64,000 nucleotides of DNA, from assembly GCA_052035295.1 (NCBI GenBank), contig JBPOHS010000008.1:1-64000 (forward strand), written 5' to 3'. Each line of letters opens with the position of its first letter. Positions within the stretch are counted from its first letter, which is position 1. The DNA is from HdN1 sp052035295 (GTDB lineage Bacteria > Pseudomonadota > Gammaproteobacteria > Pseudomonadales > Ketobacteraceae). This document shows positions 44,380 to 53,764 of the stretch, piece after piece. Position numbers and translations under genes: made by a program. Below the pieces are notes generated by a model that was not told the origin of the DNA, did no database searches, and was given only the letters and a program-made list of their open reading frames with translations.

Positions 44380-45387
44380 ATGACGTTGACCGTGTTGAAT
44401 GAACTTCCCCGGGGATTTTTGACCTCCACCGCCCTGGACCTGCATCAGCTGTTACCCGAACCGACACTGATTCATCTGTCCGGACGGCGCGAACAACCCC
44501 TGTTCGTTTCTATTCTCCTGCATGGCAATGAAGACACGGGGTTGCGCGCTGTGCAACAGGTGTTGCGGCGATATGAGGGCAAGGAATTGCCTCGCGCACT
44601 GTCGTTATTCGTCGGCAATATAGACGCCGCGCGGGCCGGTGTTCGTCGGCTGGAGGGGCAACCGGATTACAATCGCGTCTGGCCTGGCACGGAAATGCCC
44701 GATACGCCGGAAGCGGCCCTCATGGCCGACGTTATCAGGGTCATGCAGGCGTGCAACCCCTTTGCCAGTATCGACATCCACAACAATACCGGGCGGAATC
44801 CGCACTACTCCTGCGTCAGTGAATTGACCCCACAAAACCTTTATCTGGCGACCTTGTTTTCGCGCACGGTGGTGTTTTTTACCTGCCCGCGAGGCGTGCA
44901 GTGTGCGGCGATGAATGCGTTGTGCCCGTCGATCACGGTGGAGTGTGGCAAGGTCGGTGCGGCGGCGGGAGATGATCATGCCGCCAACCTGTTGGATGCG
45001 GCGCTGCATCTCGCAGAGTTTCCGCAGCATGGACCGCGCAAGAACGATGTCGATATTTATCATACGGTCGCAACGGTGAAGGTGCCGCCGGCATTGAGTT
45101 TTGGGTTCGGTTCAGTGGATCGTGATCTCAATCTGCTGGCGGAACTGGATTGTGCCAATTTCGTCGATCAGGCACCGGGTGCGTTATGGGGAACGGTGCG
45201 TGCCGGGCAGCAAGCGTTTGAGGTGACGGACGTCGATGGTTTACCGGCGTATGAACGCTTTTTTTCGCAAGCGGATGACGGTGTCCGGTTGATGAAAGCG
45301 GTCATGCCGGCCATGTTGACGCTCGATGAGCGGGCGGTGCGTCAGGATTGTTTGTGTTATCTGATGGAACGTATCGATCATTTTTGA
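44380..45387 (+). CDS. M14-family metallopeptidase (succinylglutamate desuccinylase/aspartoacylase type)
   Basis: 335 aa. The first zinc motif is HGNEDTG (His49, Glu52), and DIHNNTGRNPHYS contains the third zinc His. The protein also has VECGKVGAAAG near residue 190, where the catalytic Glu of this family lies. The family removes acyl or amino-acid groups from small amides. It probably acts on the product of the ligase-like gene just upstream. Its last 10 nt overlap the convergent MATE gene end. Confidence 0.88.
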   Translation: MTLTVLNELPRGFLTSTALDLHQLLPEPTLIHLSGRREQPLFVSILLHGNEDTGLRAVQQVLRRYEGKELPRALSLFVGNIDAARAGVRRLEGQPDYNRVWPGTEMPDTPEAALMADVIRVMQACNPFASIDIHNNTGRNPHYSCVSELTPQNLYLATLFSRTVVFFTCPRGVQCAAMNALCPSITVECGKVGAAAGDDHAANLLDAALHLAEFPQHGPRKNDVDIYHTVATVKVPPALSFGFGSVDRDLNLLAELDCANFVDQAPGALWGTVRAGQQAFEVTDVDGLPAYERFFSQADDGVRLMKAVMPAMLTLDERAVRQDCLCYLMERIDHF

Positions 45388-46769
45388 TCTTCGCTCTGCA
45401 GGGTCGTCAGCGCTTTCGAGCGGATATTGGTGCGGAACCAGATAACGGCAGCCATTCCGGCAAGCAGGTTGGCGCCGGCAAGGCCGATGAAGAGCCCGGT
45501 CAGCCCGTGTATTTCATTGCCTATCCACGCCGCAGGCAGGGCCAGCAGGAACAAGCGGCCGACGTTGATGGCGGTTCCCATCACGGGGCGGCGCAATACA
45601 TTGAGCGCGGCGCCGATGATCATGATCAATCCCAACCCGGCGAAGCCAATCGGTACCAGTTGCAGGAACAACACGATATCGGCCTGTATCGATGCTTCTT
45701 CGCTGAACAGTTGGGCGAGCCATCCGCCACAGAAGTAGAGCGTTATTGCCGACAAGAATGCCCACCCCAGGCTGAGCTGGAAAACGACACGCAAGCCGGC
45801 CGCGATGCGGTGATGGTGCCCGGCGCCGTAATTCTGGCCGATGAATGGCGACACCGCCGAGGCCAGCGCCATGATAACGACCAGGGCGAGGGCCTCGATG
45901 CGGGTGCCGACGCCGAACGCGGCGACAGCGGCGGCCCCATGGGTGGCGACAATGGCGGTAATGATGGCGGCGGAAAGCGGGCCAAGCAGGTTGGTGACGG
46001 CTGCCGGCGCAGCCACCTTGGATAGCTCCCGACAGGAGCGTAACCAGGGCTGGGCAGCCAGCGGCACGAATGACAAATAACCGCTGCGGAGTAATGCCCA
46101 CACAGCGGCGGTGCTGGCGAATATCCAGGAAATCACGGTGGCAATGGCAGCGCCACGCACTCCCCAATCCAGCACGAAAATGAATATCGGCGCGAGAATG
46201 CCGTTGAGCAGACCGGCAATTCCCATGACGATGCTGGGTGTGCGGGTATCGCCGGTGGCGCGGATGGCGCCATGCGCCGTCATCGGTATGGCGAGGAACA
46301 CCACGCCCAGAAACCAAGGCACCATGTAAGCCCGGATCAGCGGCAGCAGATCGTCGCCCGCGCCCAGCAGACGGAACAAGGGGTCGATGATTGCGATTCC
46401 AAACAGACTAATGGGCAGGATGACGGTGATCGTGAGAATCAGGGCGTGGCCATTGATGCGCCGGGCAAGCTCGGTTTCCCCCTGGCCCAGGCGCAGGGAC
46501 GCCACCGAGGTGGCCGCCGCTGCCAGGCCCATGGCAATGTTCATGACAATGAAGGAAACGGGAAAGGTAAAACTCAGCGCAGCGAGTTCGCGGGTTCCGA
46601 GCAGCCCGACAAAATAGGTATCGACGACGTTGAACAGCAGGATCAGCAGGATACCCAATACCACCGGACCGGTCATGCGTATCAGTAGCGGGGCAATGGG
46701 CCCGTGCAGCATGGGGTGTGGCGCGGCGGATGTGTTGCCGTGCGGGCGTGACGTCAGCGGGGAAGACAT
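45378..46769 (-). CDS. MATE-family multidrug/cation efflux transporter
   Basis: 463 aa with 12 predicted membrane helices. The start includes PLLIRMTGPVVLGILLILLFNVVDTYFVG, a MATE N-terminal pattern. Other family stretches are ALAFGVGTRIEAL-like AAFGVGTRIEALALVV and PFIGQNYGAG. It exports cationic compounds using H+ or Na+ gradients. It lies upstream of the FliL-like gene in the minus-strand direction and is convergent with the M14 gene. Confidence 0.92.
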   Translation of the reverse strand: MSSPLTSRPHGNTSAAPHPMLHGPIAPLLIRMTGPVVLGILLILLFNVVDTYFVGLLGTRELAALSFTFPVSFIVMNIAMGLAAAATSVASLRLGQGETELARRINGHALILTITVILPISLFGIAIIDPLFRLLGAGDDLLPLIRAYMVPWFLGVVFLAIPMTAHGAIRATGDTRTPSIVMGIAGLLNGILAPIFIFVLDWGVRGAAIATVISWIFASTAAVWALLRSGYLSFVPLAAQPWLRSCRELSKVAAPAAVTNLLGPLSAAIITAIVATHGAAAVAAFGVGTRIEALALVVIMALASAVSPFIGQNYGAGHHHRIAAGLRVVFQLSLGWAFLSAITLYFCGGWLAQLFSEEASIQADIVLFLQLVPIGFAGLGLIMIIGAALNVLRRPVMGTAINVGRLFLLALPAAWIGNEIHGLTGLFIGLAGANLLAGMAAVIWFRTNIRSKALTTLQSEDQK

Positions 46770-46812
46770 GGGATAGGCAGGCCCTCGGAAAAGAGGGCCA
46801 TTATCCCACAGC

Positions 46813-47247
46813 TCAGTTGATTACAAATGAGGTGAACAGCACTTCTTCGACATCGGTGGGATTGTCTTCTGCCTGCAGAACGGCAATCACTTCGGCGGTG
46901 GCATCCTGGGCCAGCTGGGTACGCCCTTCCACGGAACGAAGATCCTGCTCGGTCTGGCGGTTGAGCAGCATGACCAGGTGGTGGCGAATGGCGTACACGT
47001 GCGCGCGAACGGCTTCCTTGGTCTTTTCTCCCATCACCTTGATCGACACGTCAGTACGAATGTAGCGGATCTTGTCGTCGGTGAAGTTGGTGACGAAAGC
47101 GGGCTCCATGCTCACATAGGTGGCCTTGGGTTTGCCGCCTTCTTCACCGCCTTCTTCTTCCTCGGCTTTTTTGCCAGAGGCAAGAGCCAGTGCCGGAGCC
47201 AGTGTCAGGACAAGCGCTAAAGCAAACGTACGGTGAACGTTGATCAT
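46813..47247 (-). CDS. FliL-like protein with signal peptide
   Basis: 144 aa from the ATG at 47247. FliL proteins assist the flagellar stator at the inner membrane. Here the start is a cleavable-looking signal peptide, ALALVLTLAPALALASG, followed by an acidic KKAEEEEGG stretch. The core (YVSMEPAFVTNF, then KIRYIRTDVSIKV) resembles the FliL periplasmic domain. It lacks the usual N-terminal anchor as a long membrane helix, so it may be released into the periplasm. It lies apart from flagellar genes, 37 nt after an RND pump. Confidence 0.75.
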   Translation of the reverse strand: MINVHRTFALALVLTLAPALALASGKKAEEEEGGEEGGKPKATYVSMEPAFVTNFTDDKIRYIRTDVSIKVMGEKTKEAVRAHVYAIRHHLVMLLNRQTEQDLRSVEGRTQLAQDATAEVIAVLQAEDNPTDVEEVLFTSFVIN

Positions 47248-47284
47248 CATGGGCCTGCAGTCATTGTGGGTTGGCAATATCTAA

Positions 47285-50200
47285 TCAAGCGTAGCCGGCT
47301 TCCCCGGGAGTGTTAGGAACCTTTTTGACTTTAAACCACGCTGCATAGAGCGCGGGTAAACTGAGCAGGGTCAGTAGTGTGGCGACGACCAAACCGCCCA
47401 TGATGGCGACCGCCATCGGCCCCCAGAACACACTGCGGGTCAGGGGGATCATCGCCAGCACGGCTGCGGCTGCGGTGAGAATGATGGGGCGGAAACGACG
47501 TACGGCGGCTTCGACGATGGCGGTCCAGCGATCCACGCCACGGGCGATATCCTGCTCGATTTGATCGATGAGAATCACTGAGTTGCGAATGATCATGCCG
47601 TTGAGCGCGATCACACCCAACATGGCGACAAACCCGAACGGGCGGCCCATCAGCAACAGCGTTGCGGCTGCGCCTATAATGCCTAGCGGGCCTGTCAGAA
47701 AGACCAGCAAACTGCGCGAAAAACTGCGCAATTGCAGCATCAGCAGTGTGAAGGTAATGAACAACATCAGTGGCACATTCAGCATGATCGAGCCCTGACC
47801 CTTGCCGGATTCTTCGAGAATGCCGCCAATGTCGATCCGATAGCCCACCGGCAGTGTTGCCCGCAAGGGCGCCAACGCCTGGTCAATCCGGGTGGCGATG
47901 GTGGCACCTTGTGCCCCGTCAACGACATCGCCCTGCACGGTGACGGCAAATTGCCGGTTTTCACGCCACACCACACCCGGCTCCCACACCAGATGCGCCT
48001 GTGCGACCTGGCTGACGGGGATGGCCTTGCCGTGATCGGTATGGATGTAGGAGGACTGCAGCACACTGAGACTGTCGCGCTCGTTTTCCGGCTGGCGCAG
48101 GACGATGTTGATCAGCTCATCCTGCTCCCGGTATTGCCCGATCGTCAGGCCACCCAGTAACGTCGCAGATGAGACGCTCACGTCGCGGCTGCTCAAACCA
48201 ACGGCGCGTGCTTTTGCCTGATCGACTTCCAGTCGCAATACTTTGATCGATTCATTCCAGTTGTCATTCACGTTGATCATGTCGGGGGTGTTGCGCACGA
48301 TTTCCTTGACCTGGTCGGCAATGCCGCGAATGACCTTGGTATCGTCACCGATGACGCGAAATTGCACGGGGTAGGGGACTGGCGGACCATTGGCGAGAAT
48401 TTTGACGCGCGCGCGGGCTTCCGGAAATTCTTCGAGCAGTATCCGGGGCAGCCGTTTGCGCAGGCTGTCGCGAGCAGCGAGGTCGGCAGGCAAAATCAGC
48501 AACTGCGAGGCATTGCTCTGCGCCAGCGTCTGATCGAGCGAAAGATAGAAGCGTGGAGCGCCGGAACCGACAAAGCTGGTGACGCTCACAATGCCGGCTT
48601 CTTTCAGGAAGCGCGCTTCGACCGTCTTGACCAGATTTTCGCTGGCAAAAAAGGAGGCGCCTTCCGGCAGCCAGAGATCGACCAGAATTTCCGGCCGGGT
48701 GGAATCGGGAAAGAACTGCTTGTCGACTTTTTTCATGCCGACGATACCGAGTACCAGTGCGAGCAGGGTAACGCCCAGGGTCAGCCAGCGATGTTCGACG
48801 CAGGCATTGACGGCACCTCGTACTGACCGATAAAAACCGCTGTCGAACATTTCCTTGCGTTCCTCGCGTTGCTTCTTGTGCTCCTTGAGCAGCTTGAAGC
48901 CGAGATACGGCACAAAGTACACCGACACAAACCAGGAAATAATCAGTGCGGCCGTGGTGACGGCGAAAATGGCGAAGGTGTATTCCCCGACGGCGGAACG
49001 CGCCAATCCGATCGGCAGAAAGCCGACCGCCGTAATCAAGGTGCCGGTAAGCATCGGCATGGCGGTCACGTCATAGGCAAAAGTGCTGGCGCGCAGCTTG
49101 TCGTAGCCTTCTTCGAGTTTGCGCACCATCATTTCCACCACGATGATGGCGTCGTCAACCAGTAAACCCAAGGCGATGATCAGCGAGCCAAGGGAAATTT
49201 TGTGCAGATACACATTGCTGCGTTCCATCACCAGAAACGTGACGGCCATGACCAACGGAATCGACAAGGCCACCACCAAGCCCGGTCGCATGTCGATGCG
49301 GAAAGGTCGGGTGTGTATGCCAAGTGCCAGAAAACTCACCAGCAACACGATGATCAGGGCCTCGGCGAGCACCCGCAGAAACTCGTTGACCGAGCGCGAC
49401 ACGGCCTGGGGTTGATCCTGGAATTTCTTCAACTCGATACCGACAGGCAATTGTGATTGCAATCGTCTGGAAGCCTCTTCGAGATGTTTGCCCCAGGCAA
49501 TGATGTCACCGCCTTTGGCCATCGATACACCCACGGCGATGATTTCCTTGCCGTTGTAGCGCACTTTGGGCGCGGGTGGATCTTCGTAATCACGCACGAT
49601 TTTGGCCAGATCGCCCAGGCGGAAGGTACGCTGGTTGAAACGCAATGGCAGCTGTTCCAGATCCTGGACGGCGTCAAATTGTCCGGTGACCCGGATAAAA
49701 ATGCTGTCATCCTGAGTGCGTAATACACCGGTCTGATTGATGCTGTTCTGTTCGTTGATTTCGTTGATCACCTGCGCAACATCAATGCCCATCTGCGCCA
49801 GTTTGCGCTGTGAAATCTCGACATAGATGCGCTGGTTTTGCATGCCGAACAGCTCGACCTTCGCCACGTCGGGCACCCGCAACAACTCCTGGCGGGTGAA
49901 ATCGGCGTACTCCTTCACCTCGGCGTAGTTGAAACCATCCGATTCCAGCGCGAACATCACGCCATAGACGTCACCGAATTCATCATTGAAAAACGGCCCC
50001 ATGACACCGCCAGGCAAGGTGTTCTGCATGTCGCCGATTTTCTTGCGCACCGTATACCAGACGTTGGGAATATCGTGCGGATTGGCGTTATCCCGGATGC
50101 GCAGGATCAACGTCGTCTCGCCCGGTTTGGAATAACTCTTGATCCGGTCGATCTGGGTAATCTGTTGAATGGTATGTTCGAGTCTGTCGGTGACTTGTTC

Positions 50201-50398
50201 GGTGATCTGCAGGGCGGTCGCCCCCGGCCAGTAGGCGCGCACCACCATGTTACGGAACGCGAAAGGCGGATCTTCATCCTGCCCCAACTGAAAATACGCC
50301 GCCACGCCCGCCAACAGCAGCGCCACGAACAAATACACCGTCAGGCCGGGTTGCTGGATCGCCCAGCGCGAAATATTGAAGTGGGATCTGGATGTCAT
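47285..50398 (-). CDS. RND efflux transporter, inner-membrane pump
   Basis: 1037 aa. A proton-driven drug exporter of the AcrB/HAE1 family with 12 membrane helices and two large periplasmic loops. The N-terminal SRWAIQQPGLTVYLFVALLL is a typical first helix. The GQDEDPPFAFRNMVV stretch recalls the TriC-like branch. LGLLVDDAIIVVEMMVRK is a helix 4 region with the proton-relay Asp residues. It is 9 nt after the adaptor gene, and the operon is probably controlled by the palindrome at 51635-51649. No outer membrane channel is encoded nearby, so a shared TolC would be needed. Confidence 0.95.
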   Translation of the reverse strand: MTSRSHFNISRWAIQQPGLTVYLFVALLLAGVAAYFQLGQDEDPPFAFRNMVVRAYWPGATALQITEQVTDRLEHTIQQITQIDRIKSYSKPGETTLILRIRDNANPHDIPNVWYTVRKKIGDMQNTLPGGVMGPFFNDEFGDVYGVMFALESDGFNYAEVKEYADFTRQELLRVPDVAKVELFGMQNQRIYVEISQRKLAQMGIDVAQVINEINEQNSINQTGVLRTQDDSIFIRVTGQFDAVQDLEQLPLRFNQRTFRLGDLAKIVRDYEDPPAPKVRYNGKEIIAVGVSMAKGGDIIAWGKHLEEASRRLQSQLPVGIELKKFQDQPQAVSRSVNEFLRVLAEALIIVLLVSFLALGIHTRPFRIDMRPGLVVALSIPLVMAVTFLVMERSNVYLHKISLGSLIIALGLLVDDAIIVVEMMVRKLEEGYDKLRASTFAYDVTAMPMLTGTLITAVGFLPIGLARSAVGEYTFAIFAVTTAALIISWFVSVYFVPYLGFKLLKEHKKQREERKEMFDSGFYRSVRGAVNACVEHRWLTLGVTLLALVLGIVGMKKVDKQFFPDSTRPEILVDLWLPEGASFFASENLVKTVEARFLKEAGIVSVTSFVGSGAPRFYLSLDQTLAQSNASQLLILPADLAARDSLRKRLPRILLEEFPEARARVKILANGPPVPYPVQFRVIGDDTKVIRGIADQVKEIVRNTPDMINVNDNWNESIKVLRLEVDQAKARAVGLSSRDVSVSSATLLGGLTIGQYREQDELINIVLRQPENERDSLSVLQSSYIHTDHGKAIPVSQVAQAHLVWEPGVVWRENRQFAVTVQGDVVDGAQGATIATRIDQALAPLRATLPVGYRIDIGGILEESGKGQGSIMLNVPLMLFITFTLLMLQLRSFSRSLLVFLTGPLGIIGAAATLLLMGRPFGFVAMLGVIALNGMIIRNSVILIDQIEQDIARGVDRWTAIVEAAVRRFRPIILTAAAAVLAMIPLTRSVFWGPMAVAIMGGLVVATLLTLLSLPALYAAWFKVKKVPNTPGEAGYA

Positions 50399-50407
50399 GG
50401 GCGATCC

Positions 50408-51523
50408 TCAGCGCAGCGTCGATGCGTCAACCGCATCTTTACGTGTGTCCTGCGCCAGCAGCGTGACGACCTGTCCTTCCATGAGTACATGTACGCCAGC
50501 CGTTATCACCACCTGTCCGGGTTCCAGGCCCGACACCAGCACCCGGTTTTCATCCACGCCCAGCACTTCGATGGGGCGGCGATGCACTGCACTTTTGGCT
50601 GCGTCAAAGAGCCAGACCTGACTCTTGCCTTCATGTTCGATCAAGGCCGTAGTGGGAAGCGCCACCGCTTGCCGGGTTGGCGCCTTGAGTTTCAATATTG
50701 CAGTTTGCCCGATCTGCATTTCAGGGGCAGCGTTACTGATGCTGTAGCGCGCCACGAAGGTACGCGTCACCGGATCCGCCGAGGCGGAAAGTTCACGCAG
50801 TACGGTCGGAAATTGCTGCTCCGGTTTGGCCCACAGGGTCACCGTTGCGGTGGCGACTTTGGCGAGCTGTAATTTGTCCTCAGGAAACACCACTTCGACT
50901 TCCAGCTGGCCTTCGTGCGCGATGCGGATTATGGGTTGGCCGACCGCGACCACTTCACCGGCGTCGGCATCCACCCCCACCACGACGCCATCCGCATCGG
51001 CTTTCAGGTGCGAATAGTCTTTCTGGTTATCCTGCATTTCCAGTTGGGTCTTGGCTTCCTCAAACCGGGAACGGGCAGCACTCAACGTCGCTTCCTTGGC
51101 ATCCAGCGCATTTTGGGGAACCACTTCCTGCTTGCGCAATTCGGCGAAGCGATCACGCTCTGTCTGCGCCAGTGTGAATTCCGCGCGGGCGCTTTCCACC
51201 CGGGCTTGGGCGGCCTGTTGCGCGAGGCGCAAATCACGCGGATCGATGCTCGCCAGCACATCGCCTTTCCGGACGCGCTGCCCCAGGTTGACATTGCGCG
51301 TCGCCAATCTGCCGCCCACCTGAAAACCAAGCCGCGATTCCACCCGTGCCTTCACCTCGCCCGCCAGCTGGAAATCCGGCGAAATATCCGCAAGATCCAC
51401 CACCATCGTGCGCACCGCGCGCGGCGGTAAAGGCGCCTGCTCCGGTGGCTGGCAACCGCTCAACCACAGAGACAGCAAGGCAGAACCCGCGAGCAGGGAA
51501 ACCGATGGAAATCGCAACATCAT
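50408..51523 (-). CDS. RND efflux periplasmic adaptor lipoprotein
   Basis: 371 aa. Lipobox LSGC gives Cys24 as the lipidated residue, with Gln following, so the protein may be outer- or inner-membrane anchored. A barrel-sandwich lipoyl domain, coiled-coil hairpin (ARVESARAEFTLAQTERDRF) and beta-barrel follow in the standard order. It links the pump to the outer membrane channel. It lies 9 nt ahead of the pump gene. Transcription probably starts at about 51640 from the TTGACA/CAAAAT promoter. Confidence 0.94.
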   Translation of the reverse strand: MMLRFPSVSLLAGSALLSLWLSGCQPPEQAPLPPRAVRTMVVDLADISPDFQLAGEVKARVESRLGFQVGGRLATRNVNLGQRVRKGDVLASIDPRDLRLAQQAAQARVESARAEFTLAQTERDRFAELRKQEVVPQNALDAKEATLSAARSRFEEAKTQLEMQDNQKDYSHLKADADGVVVGVDADAGEVVAVGQPIIRIAHEGQLEVEVVFPEDKLQLAKVATATVTLWAKPEQQFPTVLRELSASADPVTRTFVARYSISNAAPEMQIGQTAILKLKAPTRQAVALPTTALIEHEGKSQVWLFDAAKSAVHRRPIEVLGVDENRVLVSGLEPGQVVITAGVHVLMEGQVVTLLAQDTRKDAVDASTLR

Positions 51524-51634
51524 AACGTCAGCCTTTAGTGGGAGGGTCGCCGGGGTGCCAGGGCCAGCAAAATCACGGATTTACACAACAACCATAGGTC
51601 ACCGAAGTCACTTTGTCAGCTTCACTGGAACCGT

Positions 51635-51649
51635 ATGACCGCTGGTCAT
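51635..51649 (-). promoter_or_regulatory. Palindromic operator at the RND promoter
   Basis: The palindrome ATGACC-GCT-GGTCAT (plus strand) is identical to the site at 26538-26552. It overlaps the -10 box of the efflux promoter by 2 nt and covers its predicted transcription start. A repressor bound here would block the pump genes, and the divergent CbiM-like gene could also be affected. No regulator gene lies next to it in the window. Confidence 0.75.
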
Positions 51650-51676
51650 TTTGCAGGCAGGTGCAATGCTTGTCAA
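51648..51676 (-). promoter_or_regulatory. Sigma-70 promoter of the RND efflux operon
   Basis: On the minus strand, TTGACA (51671-51676), a 17-nt spacer and CAAAAT (51648-51653) precede the adaptor gene by about 115 nt. TTGACA is a perfect -35 box. The -10 box is weaker, and the palindromic operator overlaps it. Confidence 0.65.
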
Positions 51677-51705
51677 AGCGGGCCAATCAAGCCAGAATCG
51701 CGCCC

Positions 51706-52371
51706 ATGCAATTCAATTTATCTCTCGAATCCGCCAGTTGCGTGGCTTTGGCCGTGCTTTTGATGTCCGTCGCTGCATTGTTGGCGTTATGGAACGCGCC
51801 GTTGCGCGCGCTTACTTCGGCCCCGGTGCGTCAGCACCTGTGGTTTGCTTCCACGCTGGCGCTGGGCTTGATCTGGAACTGGGGTCCCGAAGTCATGCGG
51901 GGCGTGCACGTGCATCTGTTGCTCCTGATGGCTTATACCGCAGTCTTCGGCTGGAGTCTGGCGATTATCGGTGGCCTGTTGGCGAGTGTGGCACATTGGC
52001 TGTACCGCGGATGGGGTCTCGATGGCTTGCCGTTGACGTTATTGTTTCAGGTCATTGTGCCGGCGACACTGAGTTATGCCGTTTTGCAGGGAGTGTTGCG
52101 TTTACGGACCCGCAACCTGTTTTTTTACATTCTGGGCGCAGGCTTTTTCGGTGCGATGGCGGTGCGGATTGTGACGGCGGTATTGCTGGGGGGCTTTCTG
52201 GCGCTATTCGAATGGCCGTTGGCAGAGGCGCTGTGGGAGCATTCTTCGGTGTACTGGTTGATGGTTTATGCCGAAGGGTTTCTCAATGGCATGCTGCTGA
52301 CGTCAATTACGGTGTTCAAGCCGGATTTGGTGAAGACATTCGATGACGAGAAGTATCTGGGCAAACCCTGA
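51706..52371 (+). CDS. CbiM-like energy-coupling factor permease component
   Basis: 221 aa from the ATG at 51706, which opens MQFNLSLESASCVALAVLL. Six or seven membrane helices are predicted. HLLLLMAYTAVFGWSLAIIGG and the end AEGFLNGMLLTSITVFKPD resemble CbiM-family membrane proteins associated with cobalt uptake. The classical N-terminal metal-binding MHI sequence is not present. No cbiN, cbiQ or cbiO gene is nearby, so the partner and substrate are unknown. It lies between the efflux promoter and the kinase gene. Confidence 0.75.
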   Translation: MQFNLSLESASCVALAVLLMSVAALLALWNAPLRALTSAPVRQHLWFASTLALGLIWNWGPEVMRGVHVHLLLLMAYTAVFGWSLAIIGGLLASVAHWLYRGWGLDGLPLTLLFQVIVPATLSYAVLQGVLRLRTRNLFFYILGAGFFGAMAVRIVTAVLLGGFLALFEWPLAEALWEHSSVYWLMVYAEGFLNGMLLTSITVFKPDLVKTFDDEKYLGKP

Positions 52372-52464
52372 GGTTGCTTCGCCCAGTCCTTGAACAATAC
52401 TGTACAGACTAAAGTCAGCCATCATTGAACAGTGGCACGGCGAAAGAAAACCTGAAGGGAACCT

Positions 52465-53757
52465 ATGTCCGACTTTCAAAACCTCGGGAAATACCAGATC
52501 GAATCCGTCCTCGGCAAAGGCGCCATGGGCGTCGTGTACAAGGCCTTCGATCCCAACATCGCCCGCCACGTCGCCATCAAGACCATCCACAAAAACCTGC
52601 TCAACACCGAAATGGGTCGCGAAATGCTGGCCCGTTTCCGCACCGAGGCGCAAGCCGTTGGTCGCTTGGCGCATCCCAATATCGTTGGCATCTTCGAATT
52701 CGATCAGGATCAGGGGACGCCGTTCTTCGTGATGGAGTTTGTCGAGGGGCAAGACCTCAAGAGCTTCGTCAAGGATGGCCGTGTACTTTCGCCGCAGGAT
52801 ATTGTCGGCATCATCGATCCGGTGTTGCAGGCGTTGGCCTATACACACCAATTGGGCATCGTGCATCGCGACATCAAGCCAGCCAACGTGTTCATTACCG
52901 ACAAGGGGGTAGTGAAGATTGCCGATTTCGGCATCGCGCGCCTGGAAGATTCGGAAATGACACAAGTCGGTACCGTGCTGGGCACCCCGTCCTACATGTC
53001 GCCGGAACAGTGCGTGGGATCGGTGGTGGATGCGCGTTCGGATCTGTTTTCGGTCGGCGTGATGCTGTATGAACTCCTGACCGGGCAAAAACCCTTCCGT
53101 GGCGACCAGTCGACGGTGATCATGACCCAGGTGATTAACACTGACCCTGAGCCGCCGTCACGCTTGAACAAGCAGGTGCCGGCGGCCTTCGACCCGGTAC
53201 TGAAAAAGGCGCTCGCCAAAAACGTGAATCAAAGGTATCAGACGGCTGAAGCCTTCCGGACTGACTTGATCAAGATTGTCGGGGGCAGTGCGTCTGTGTC
53301 ATCGGTGGCAGGGCCGCAGCGGAATGTGTTGATCGCTGTCGGTGTGCTGGTGGCGGCGCTGGCTGCCGGTAGTGGCTGGGTGCTGAGTCGCTCGACCGAA
53401 CCGGCGGTGCCAACGGTGAGTGAGCAGCCGGCGGCACCAAAAGTTTCACCTGAGCAACAGACCCGGATCAACGATTTGCTGGATGTGGCCAAGGCGCATT
53501 TCATGGTGGGACGTCTGGTGTCGCCACAGGGTAGCAATGCGTATGAGGCCTATCAGTTGGTGCTCGAGATCGATCCCGAAAATCAACAGGCGCTGGACGG
53601 GCAACAAGAAGCAAAGGAGCGTTTTTTCAAACGCGCCGAAATTCTCTGGAAAACGGGTGAGAAGGACGAGGCGCGCCTGCATCTCGAACTGGCGCGCGTG
53701 ATGTTTCCCAAAGACGATGAAACAGAATCCCTGTCTGACCTGATGAGCGGCGGCTGA
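52465..53757 (+). CDS. PknB-like Ser/Thr protein kinase with TPR-like outer domain
   Basis: 430 aa with AGGGAACCT ahead of the start. The cytoplasmic kinase domain (about 10-270) has GKGAMGVVYKA, VAIK with Lys39, HRDIKPANV with Asp136, DFGIARLED with Asp154 and GTPSYMSPEQ. A single membrane helix at about 287-305 leads to a helical, TPR-like C-terminal domain outside the cytoplasm. That domain resembles the C-terminus of the next gene on the opposite strand. The gene begins an island with FHA, PP2C and caspase-like genes. Confidence 0.95.
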   Translation: MSDFQNLGKYQIESVLGKGAMGVVYKAFDPNIARHVAIKTIHKNLLNTEMGREMLARFRTEAQAVGRLAHPNIVGIFEFDQDQGTPFFVMEFVEGQDLKSFVKDGRVLSPQDIVGIIDPVLQALAYTHQLGIVHRDIKPANVFITDKGVVKIADFGIARLEDSEMTQVGTVLGTPSYMSPEQCVGSVVDARSDLFSVGVMLYELLTGQKPFRGDQSTVIMTQVINTDPEPPSRLNKQVPAAFDPVLKKALAKNVNQRYQTAEAFRTDLIKIVGGSASVSSVAGPQRNVLIAVGVLVAALAAGSGWVLSRSTEPAVPTVSEQPAAPKVSPEQQTRINDLLDVAKAHFMVGRLVSPQGSNAYEAYQLVLEIDPENQQALDGQQEAKERFFKRAEILWKTGEKDEARLHLELARVMFPKDDETESLSDLMSGG

Positions 53758-53764
53758 GGCCGGT

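Noticed and set aside
52400..52415. CTGTACAG ahead of the kinase gene as a LexA box.
   Set aside because: LexA sites in Gammaproteobacteria need an 8-nt spacer between CTGT and ACAG; here there is none.
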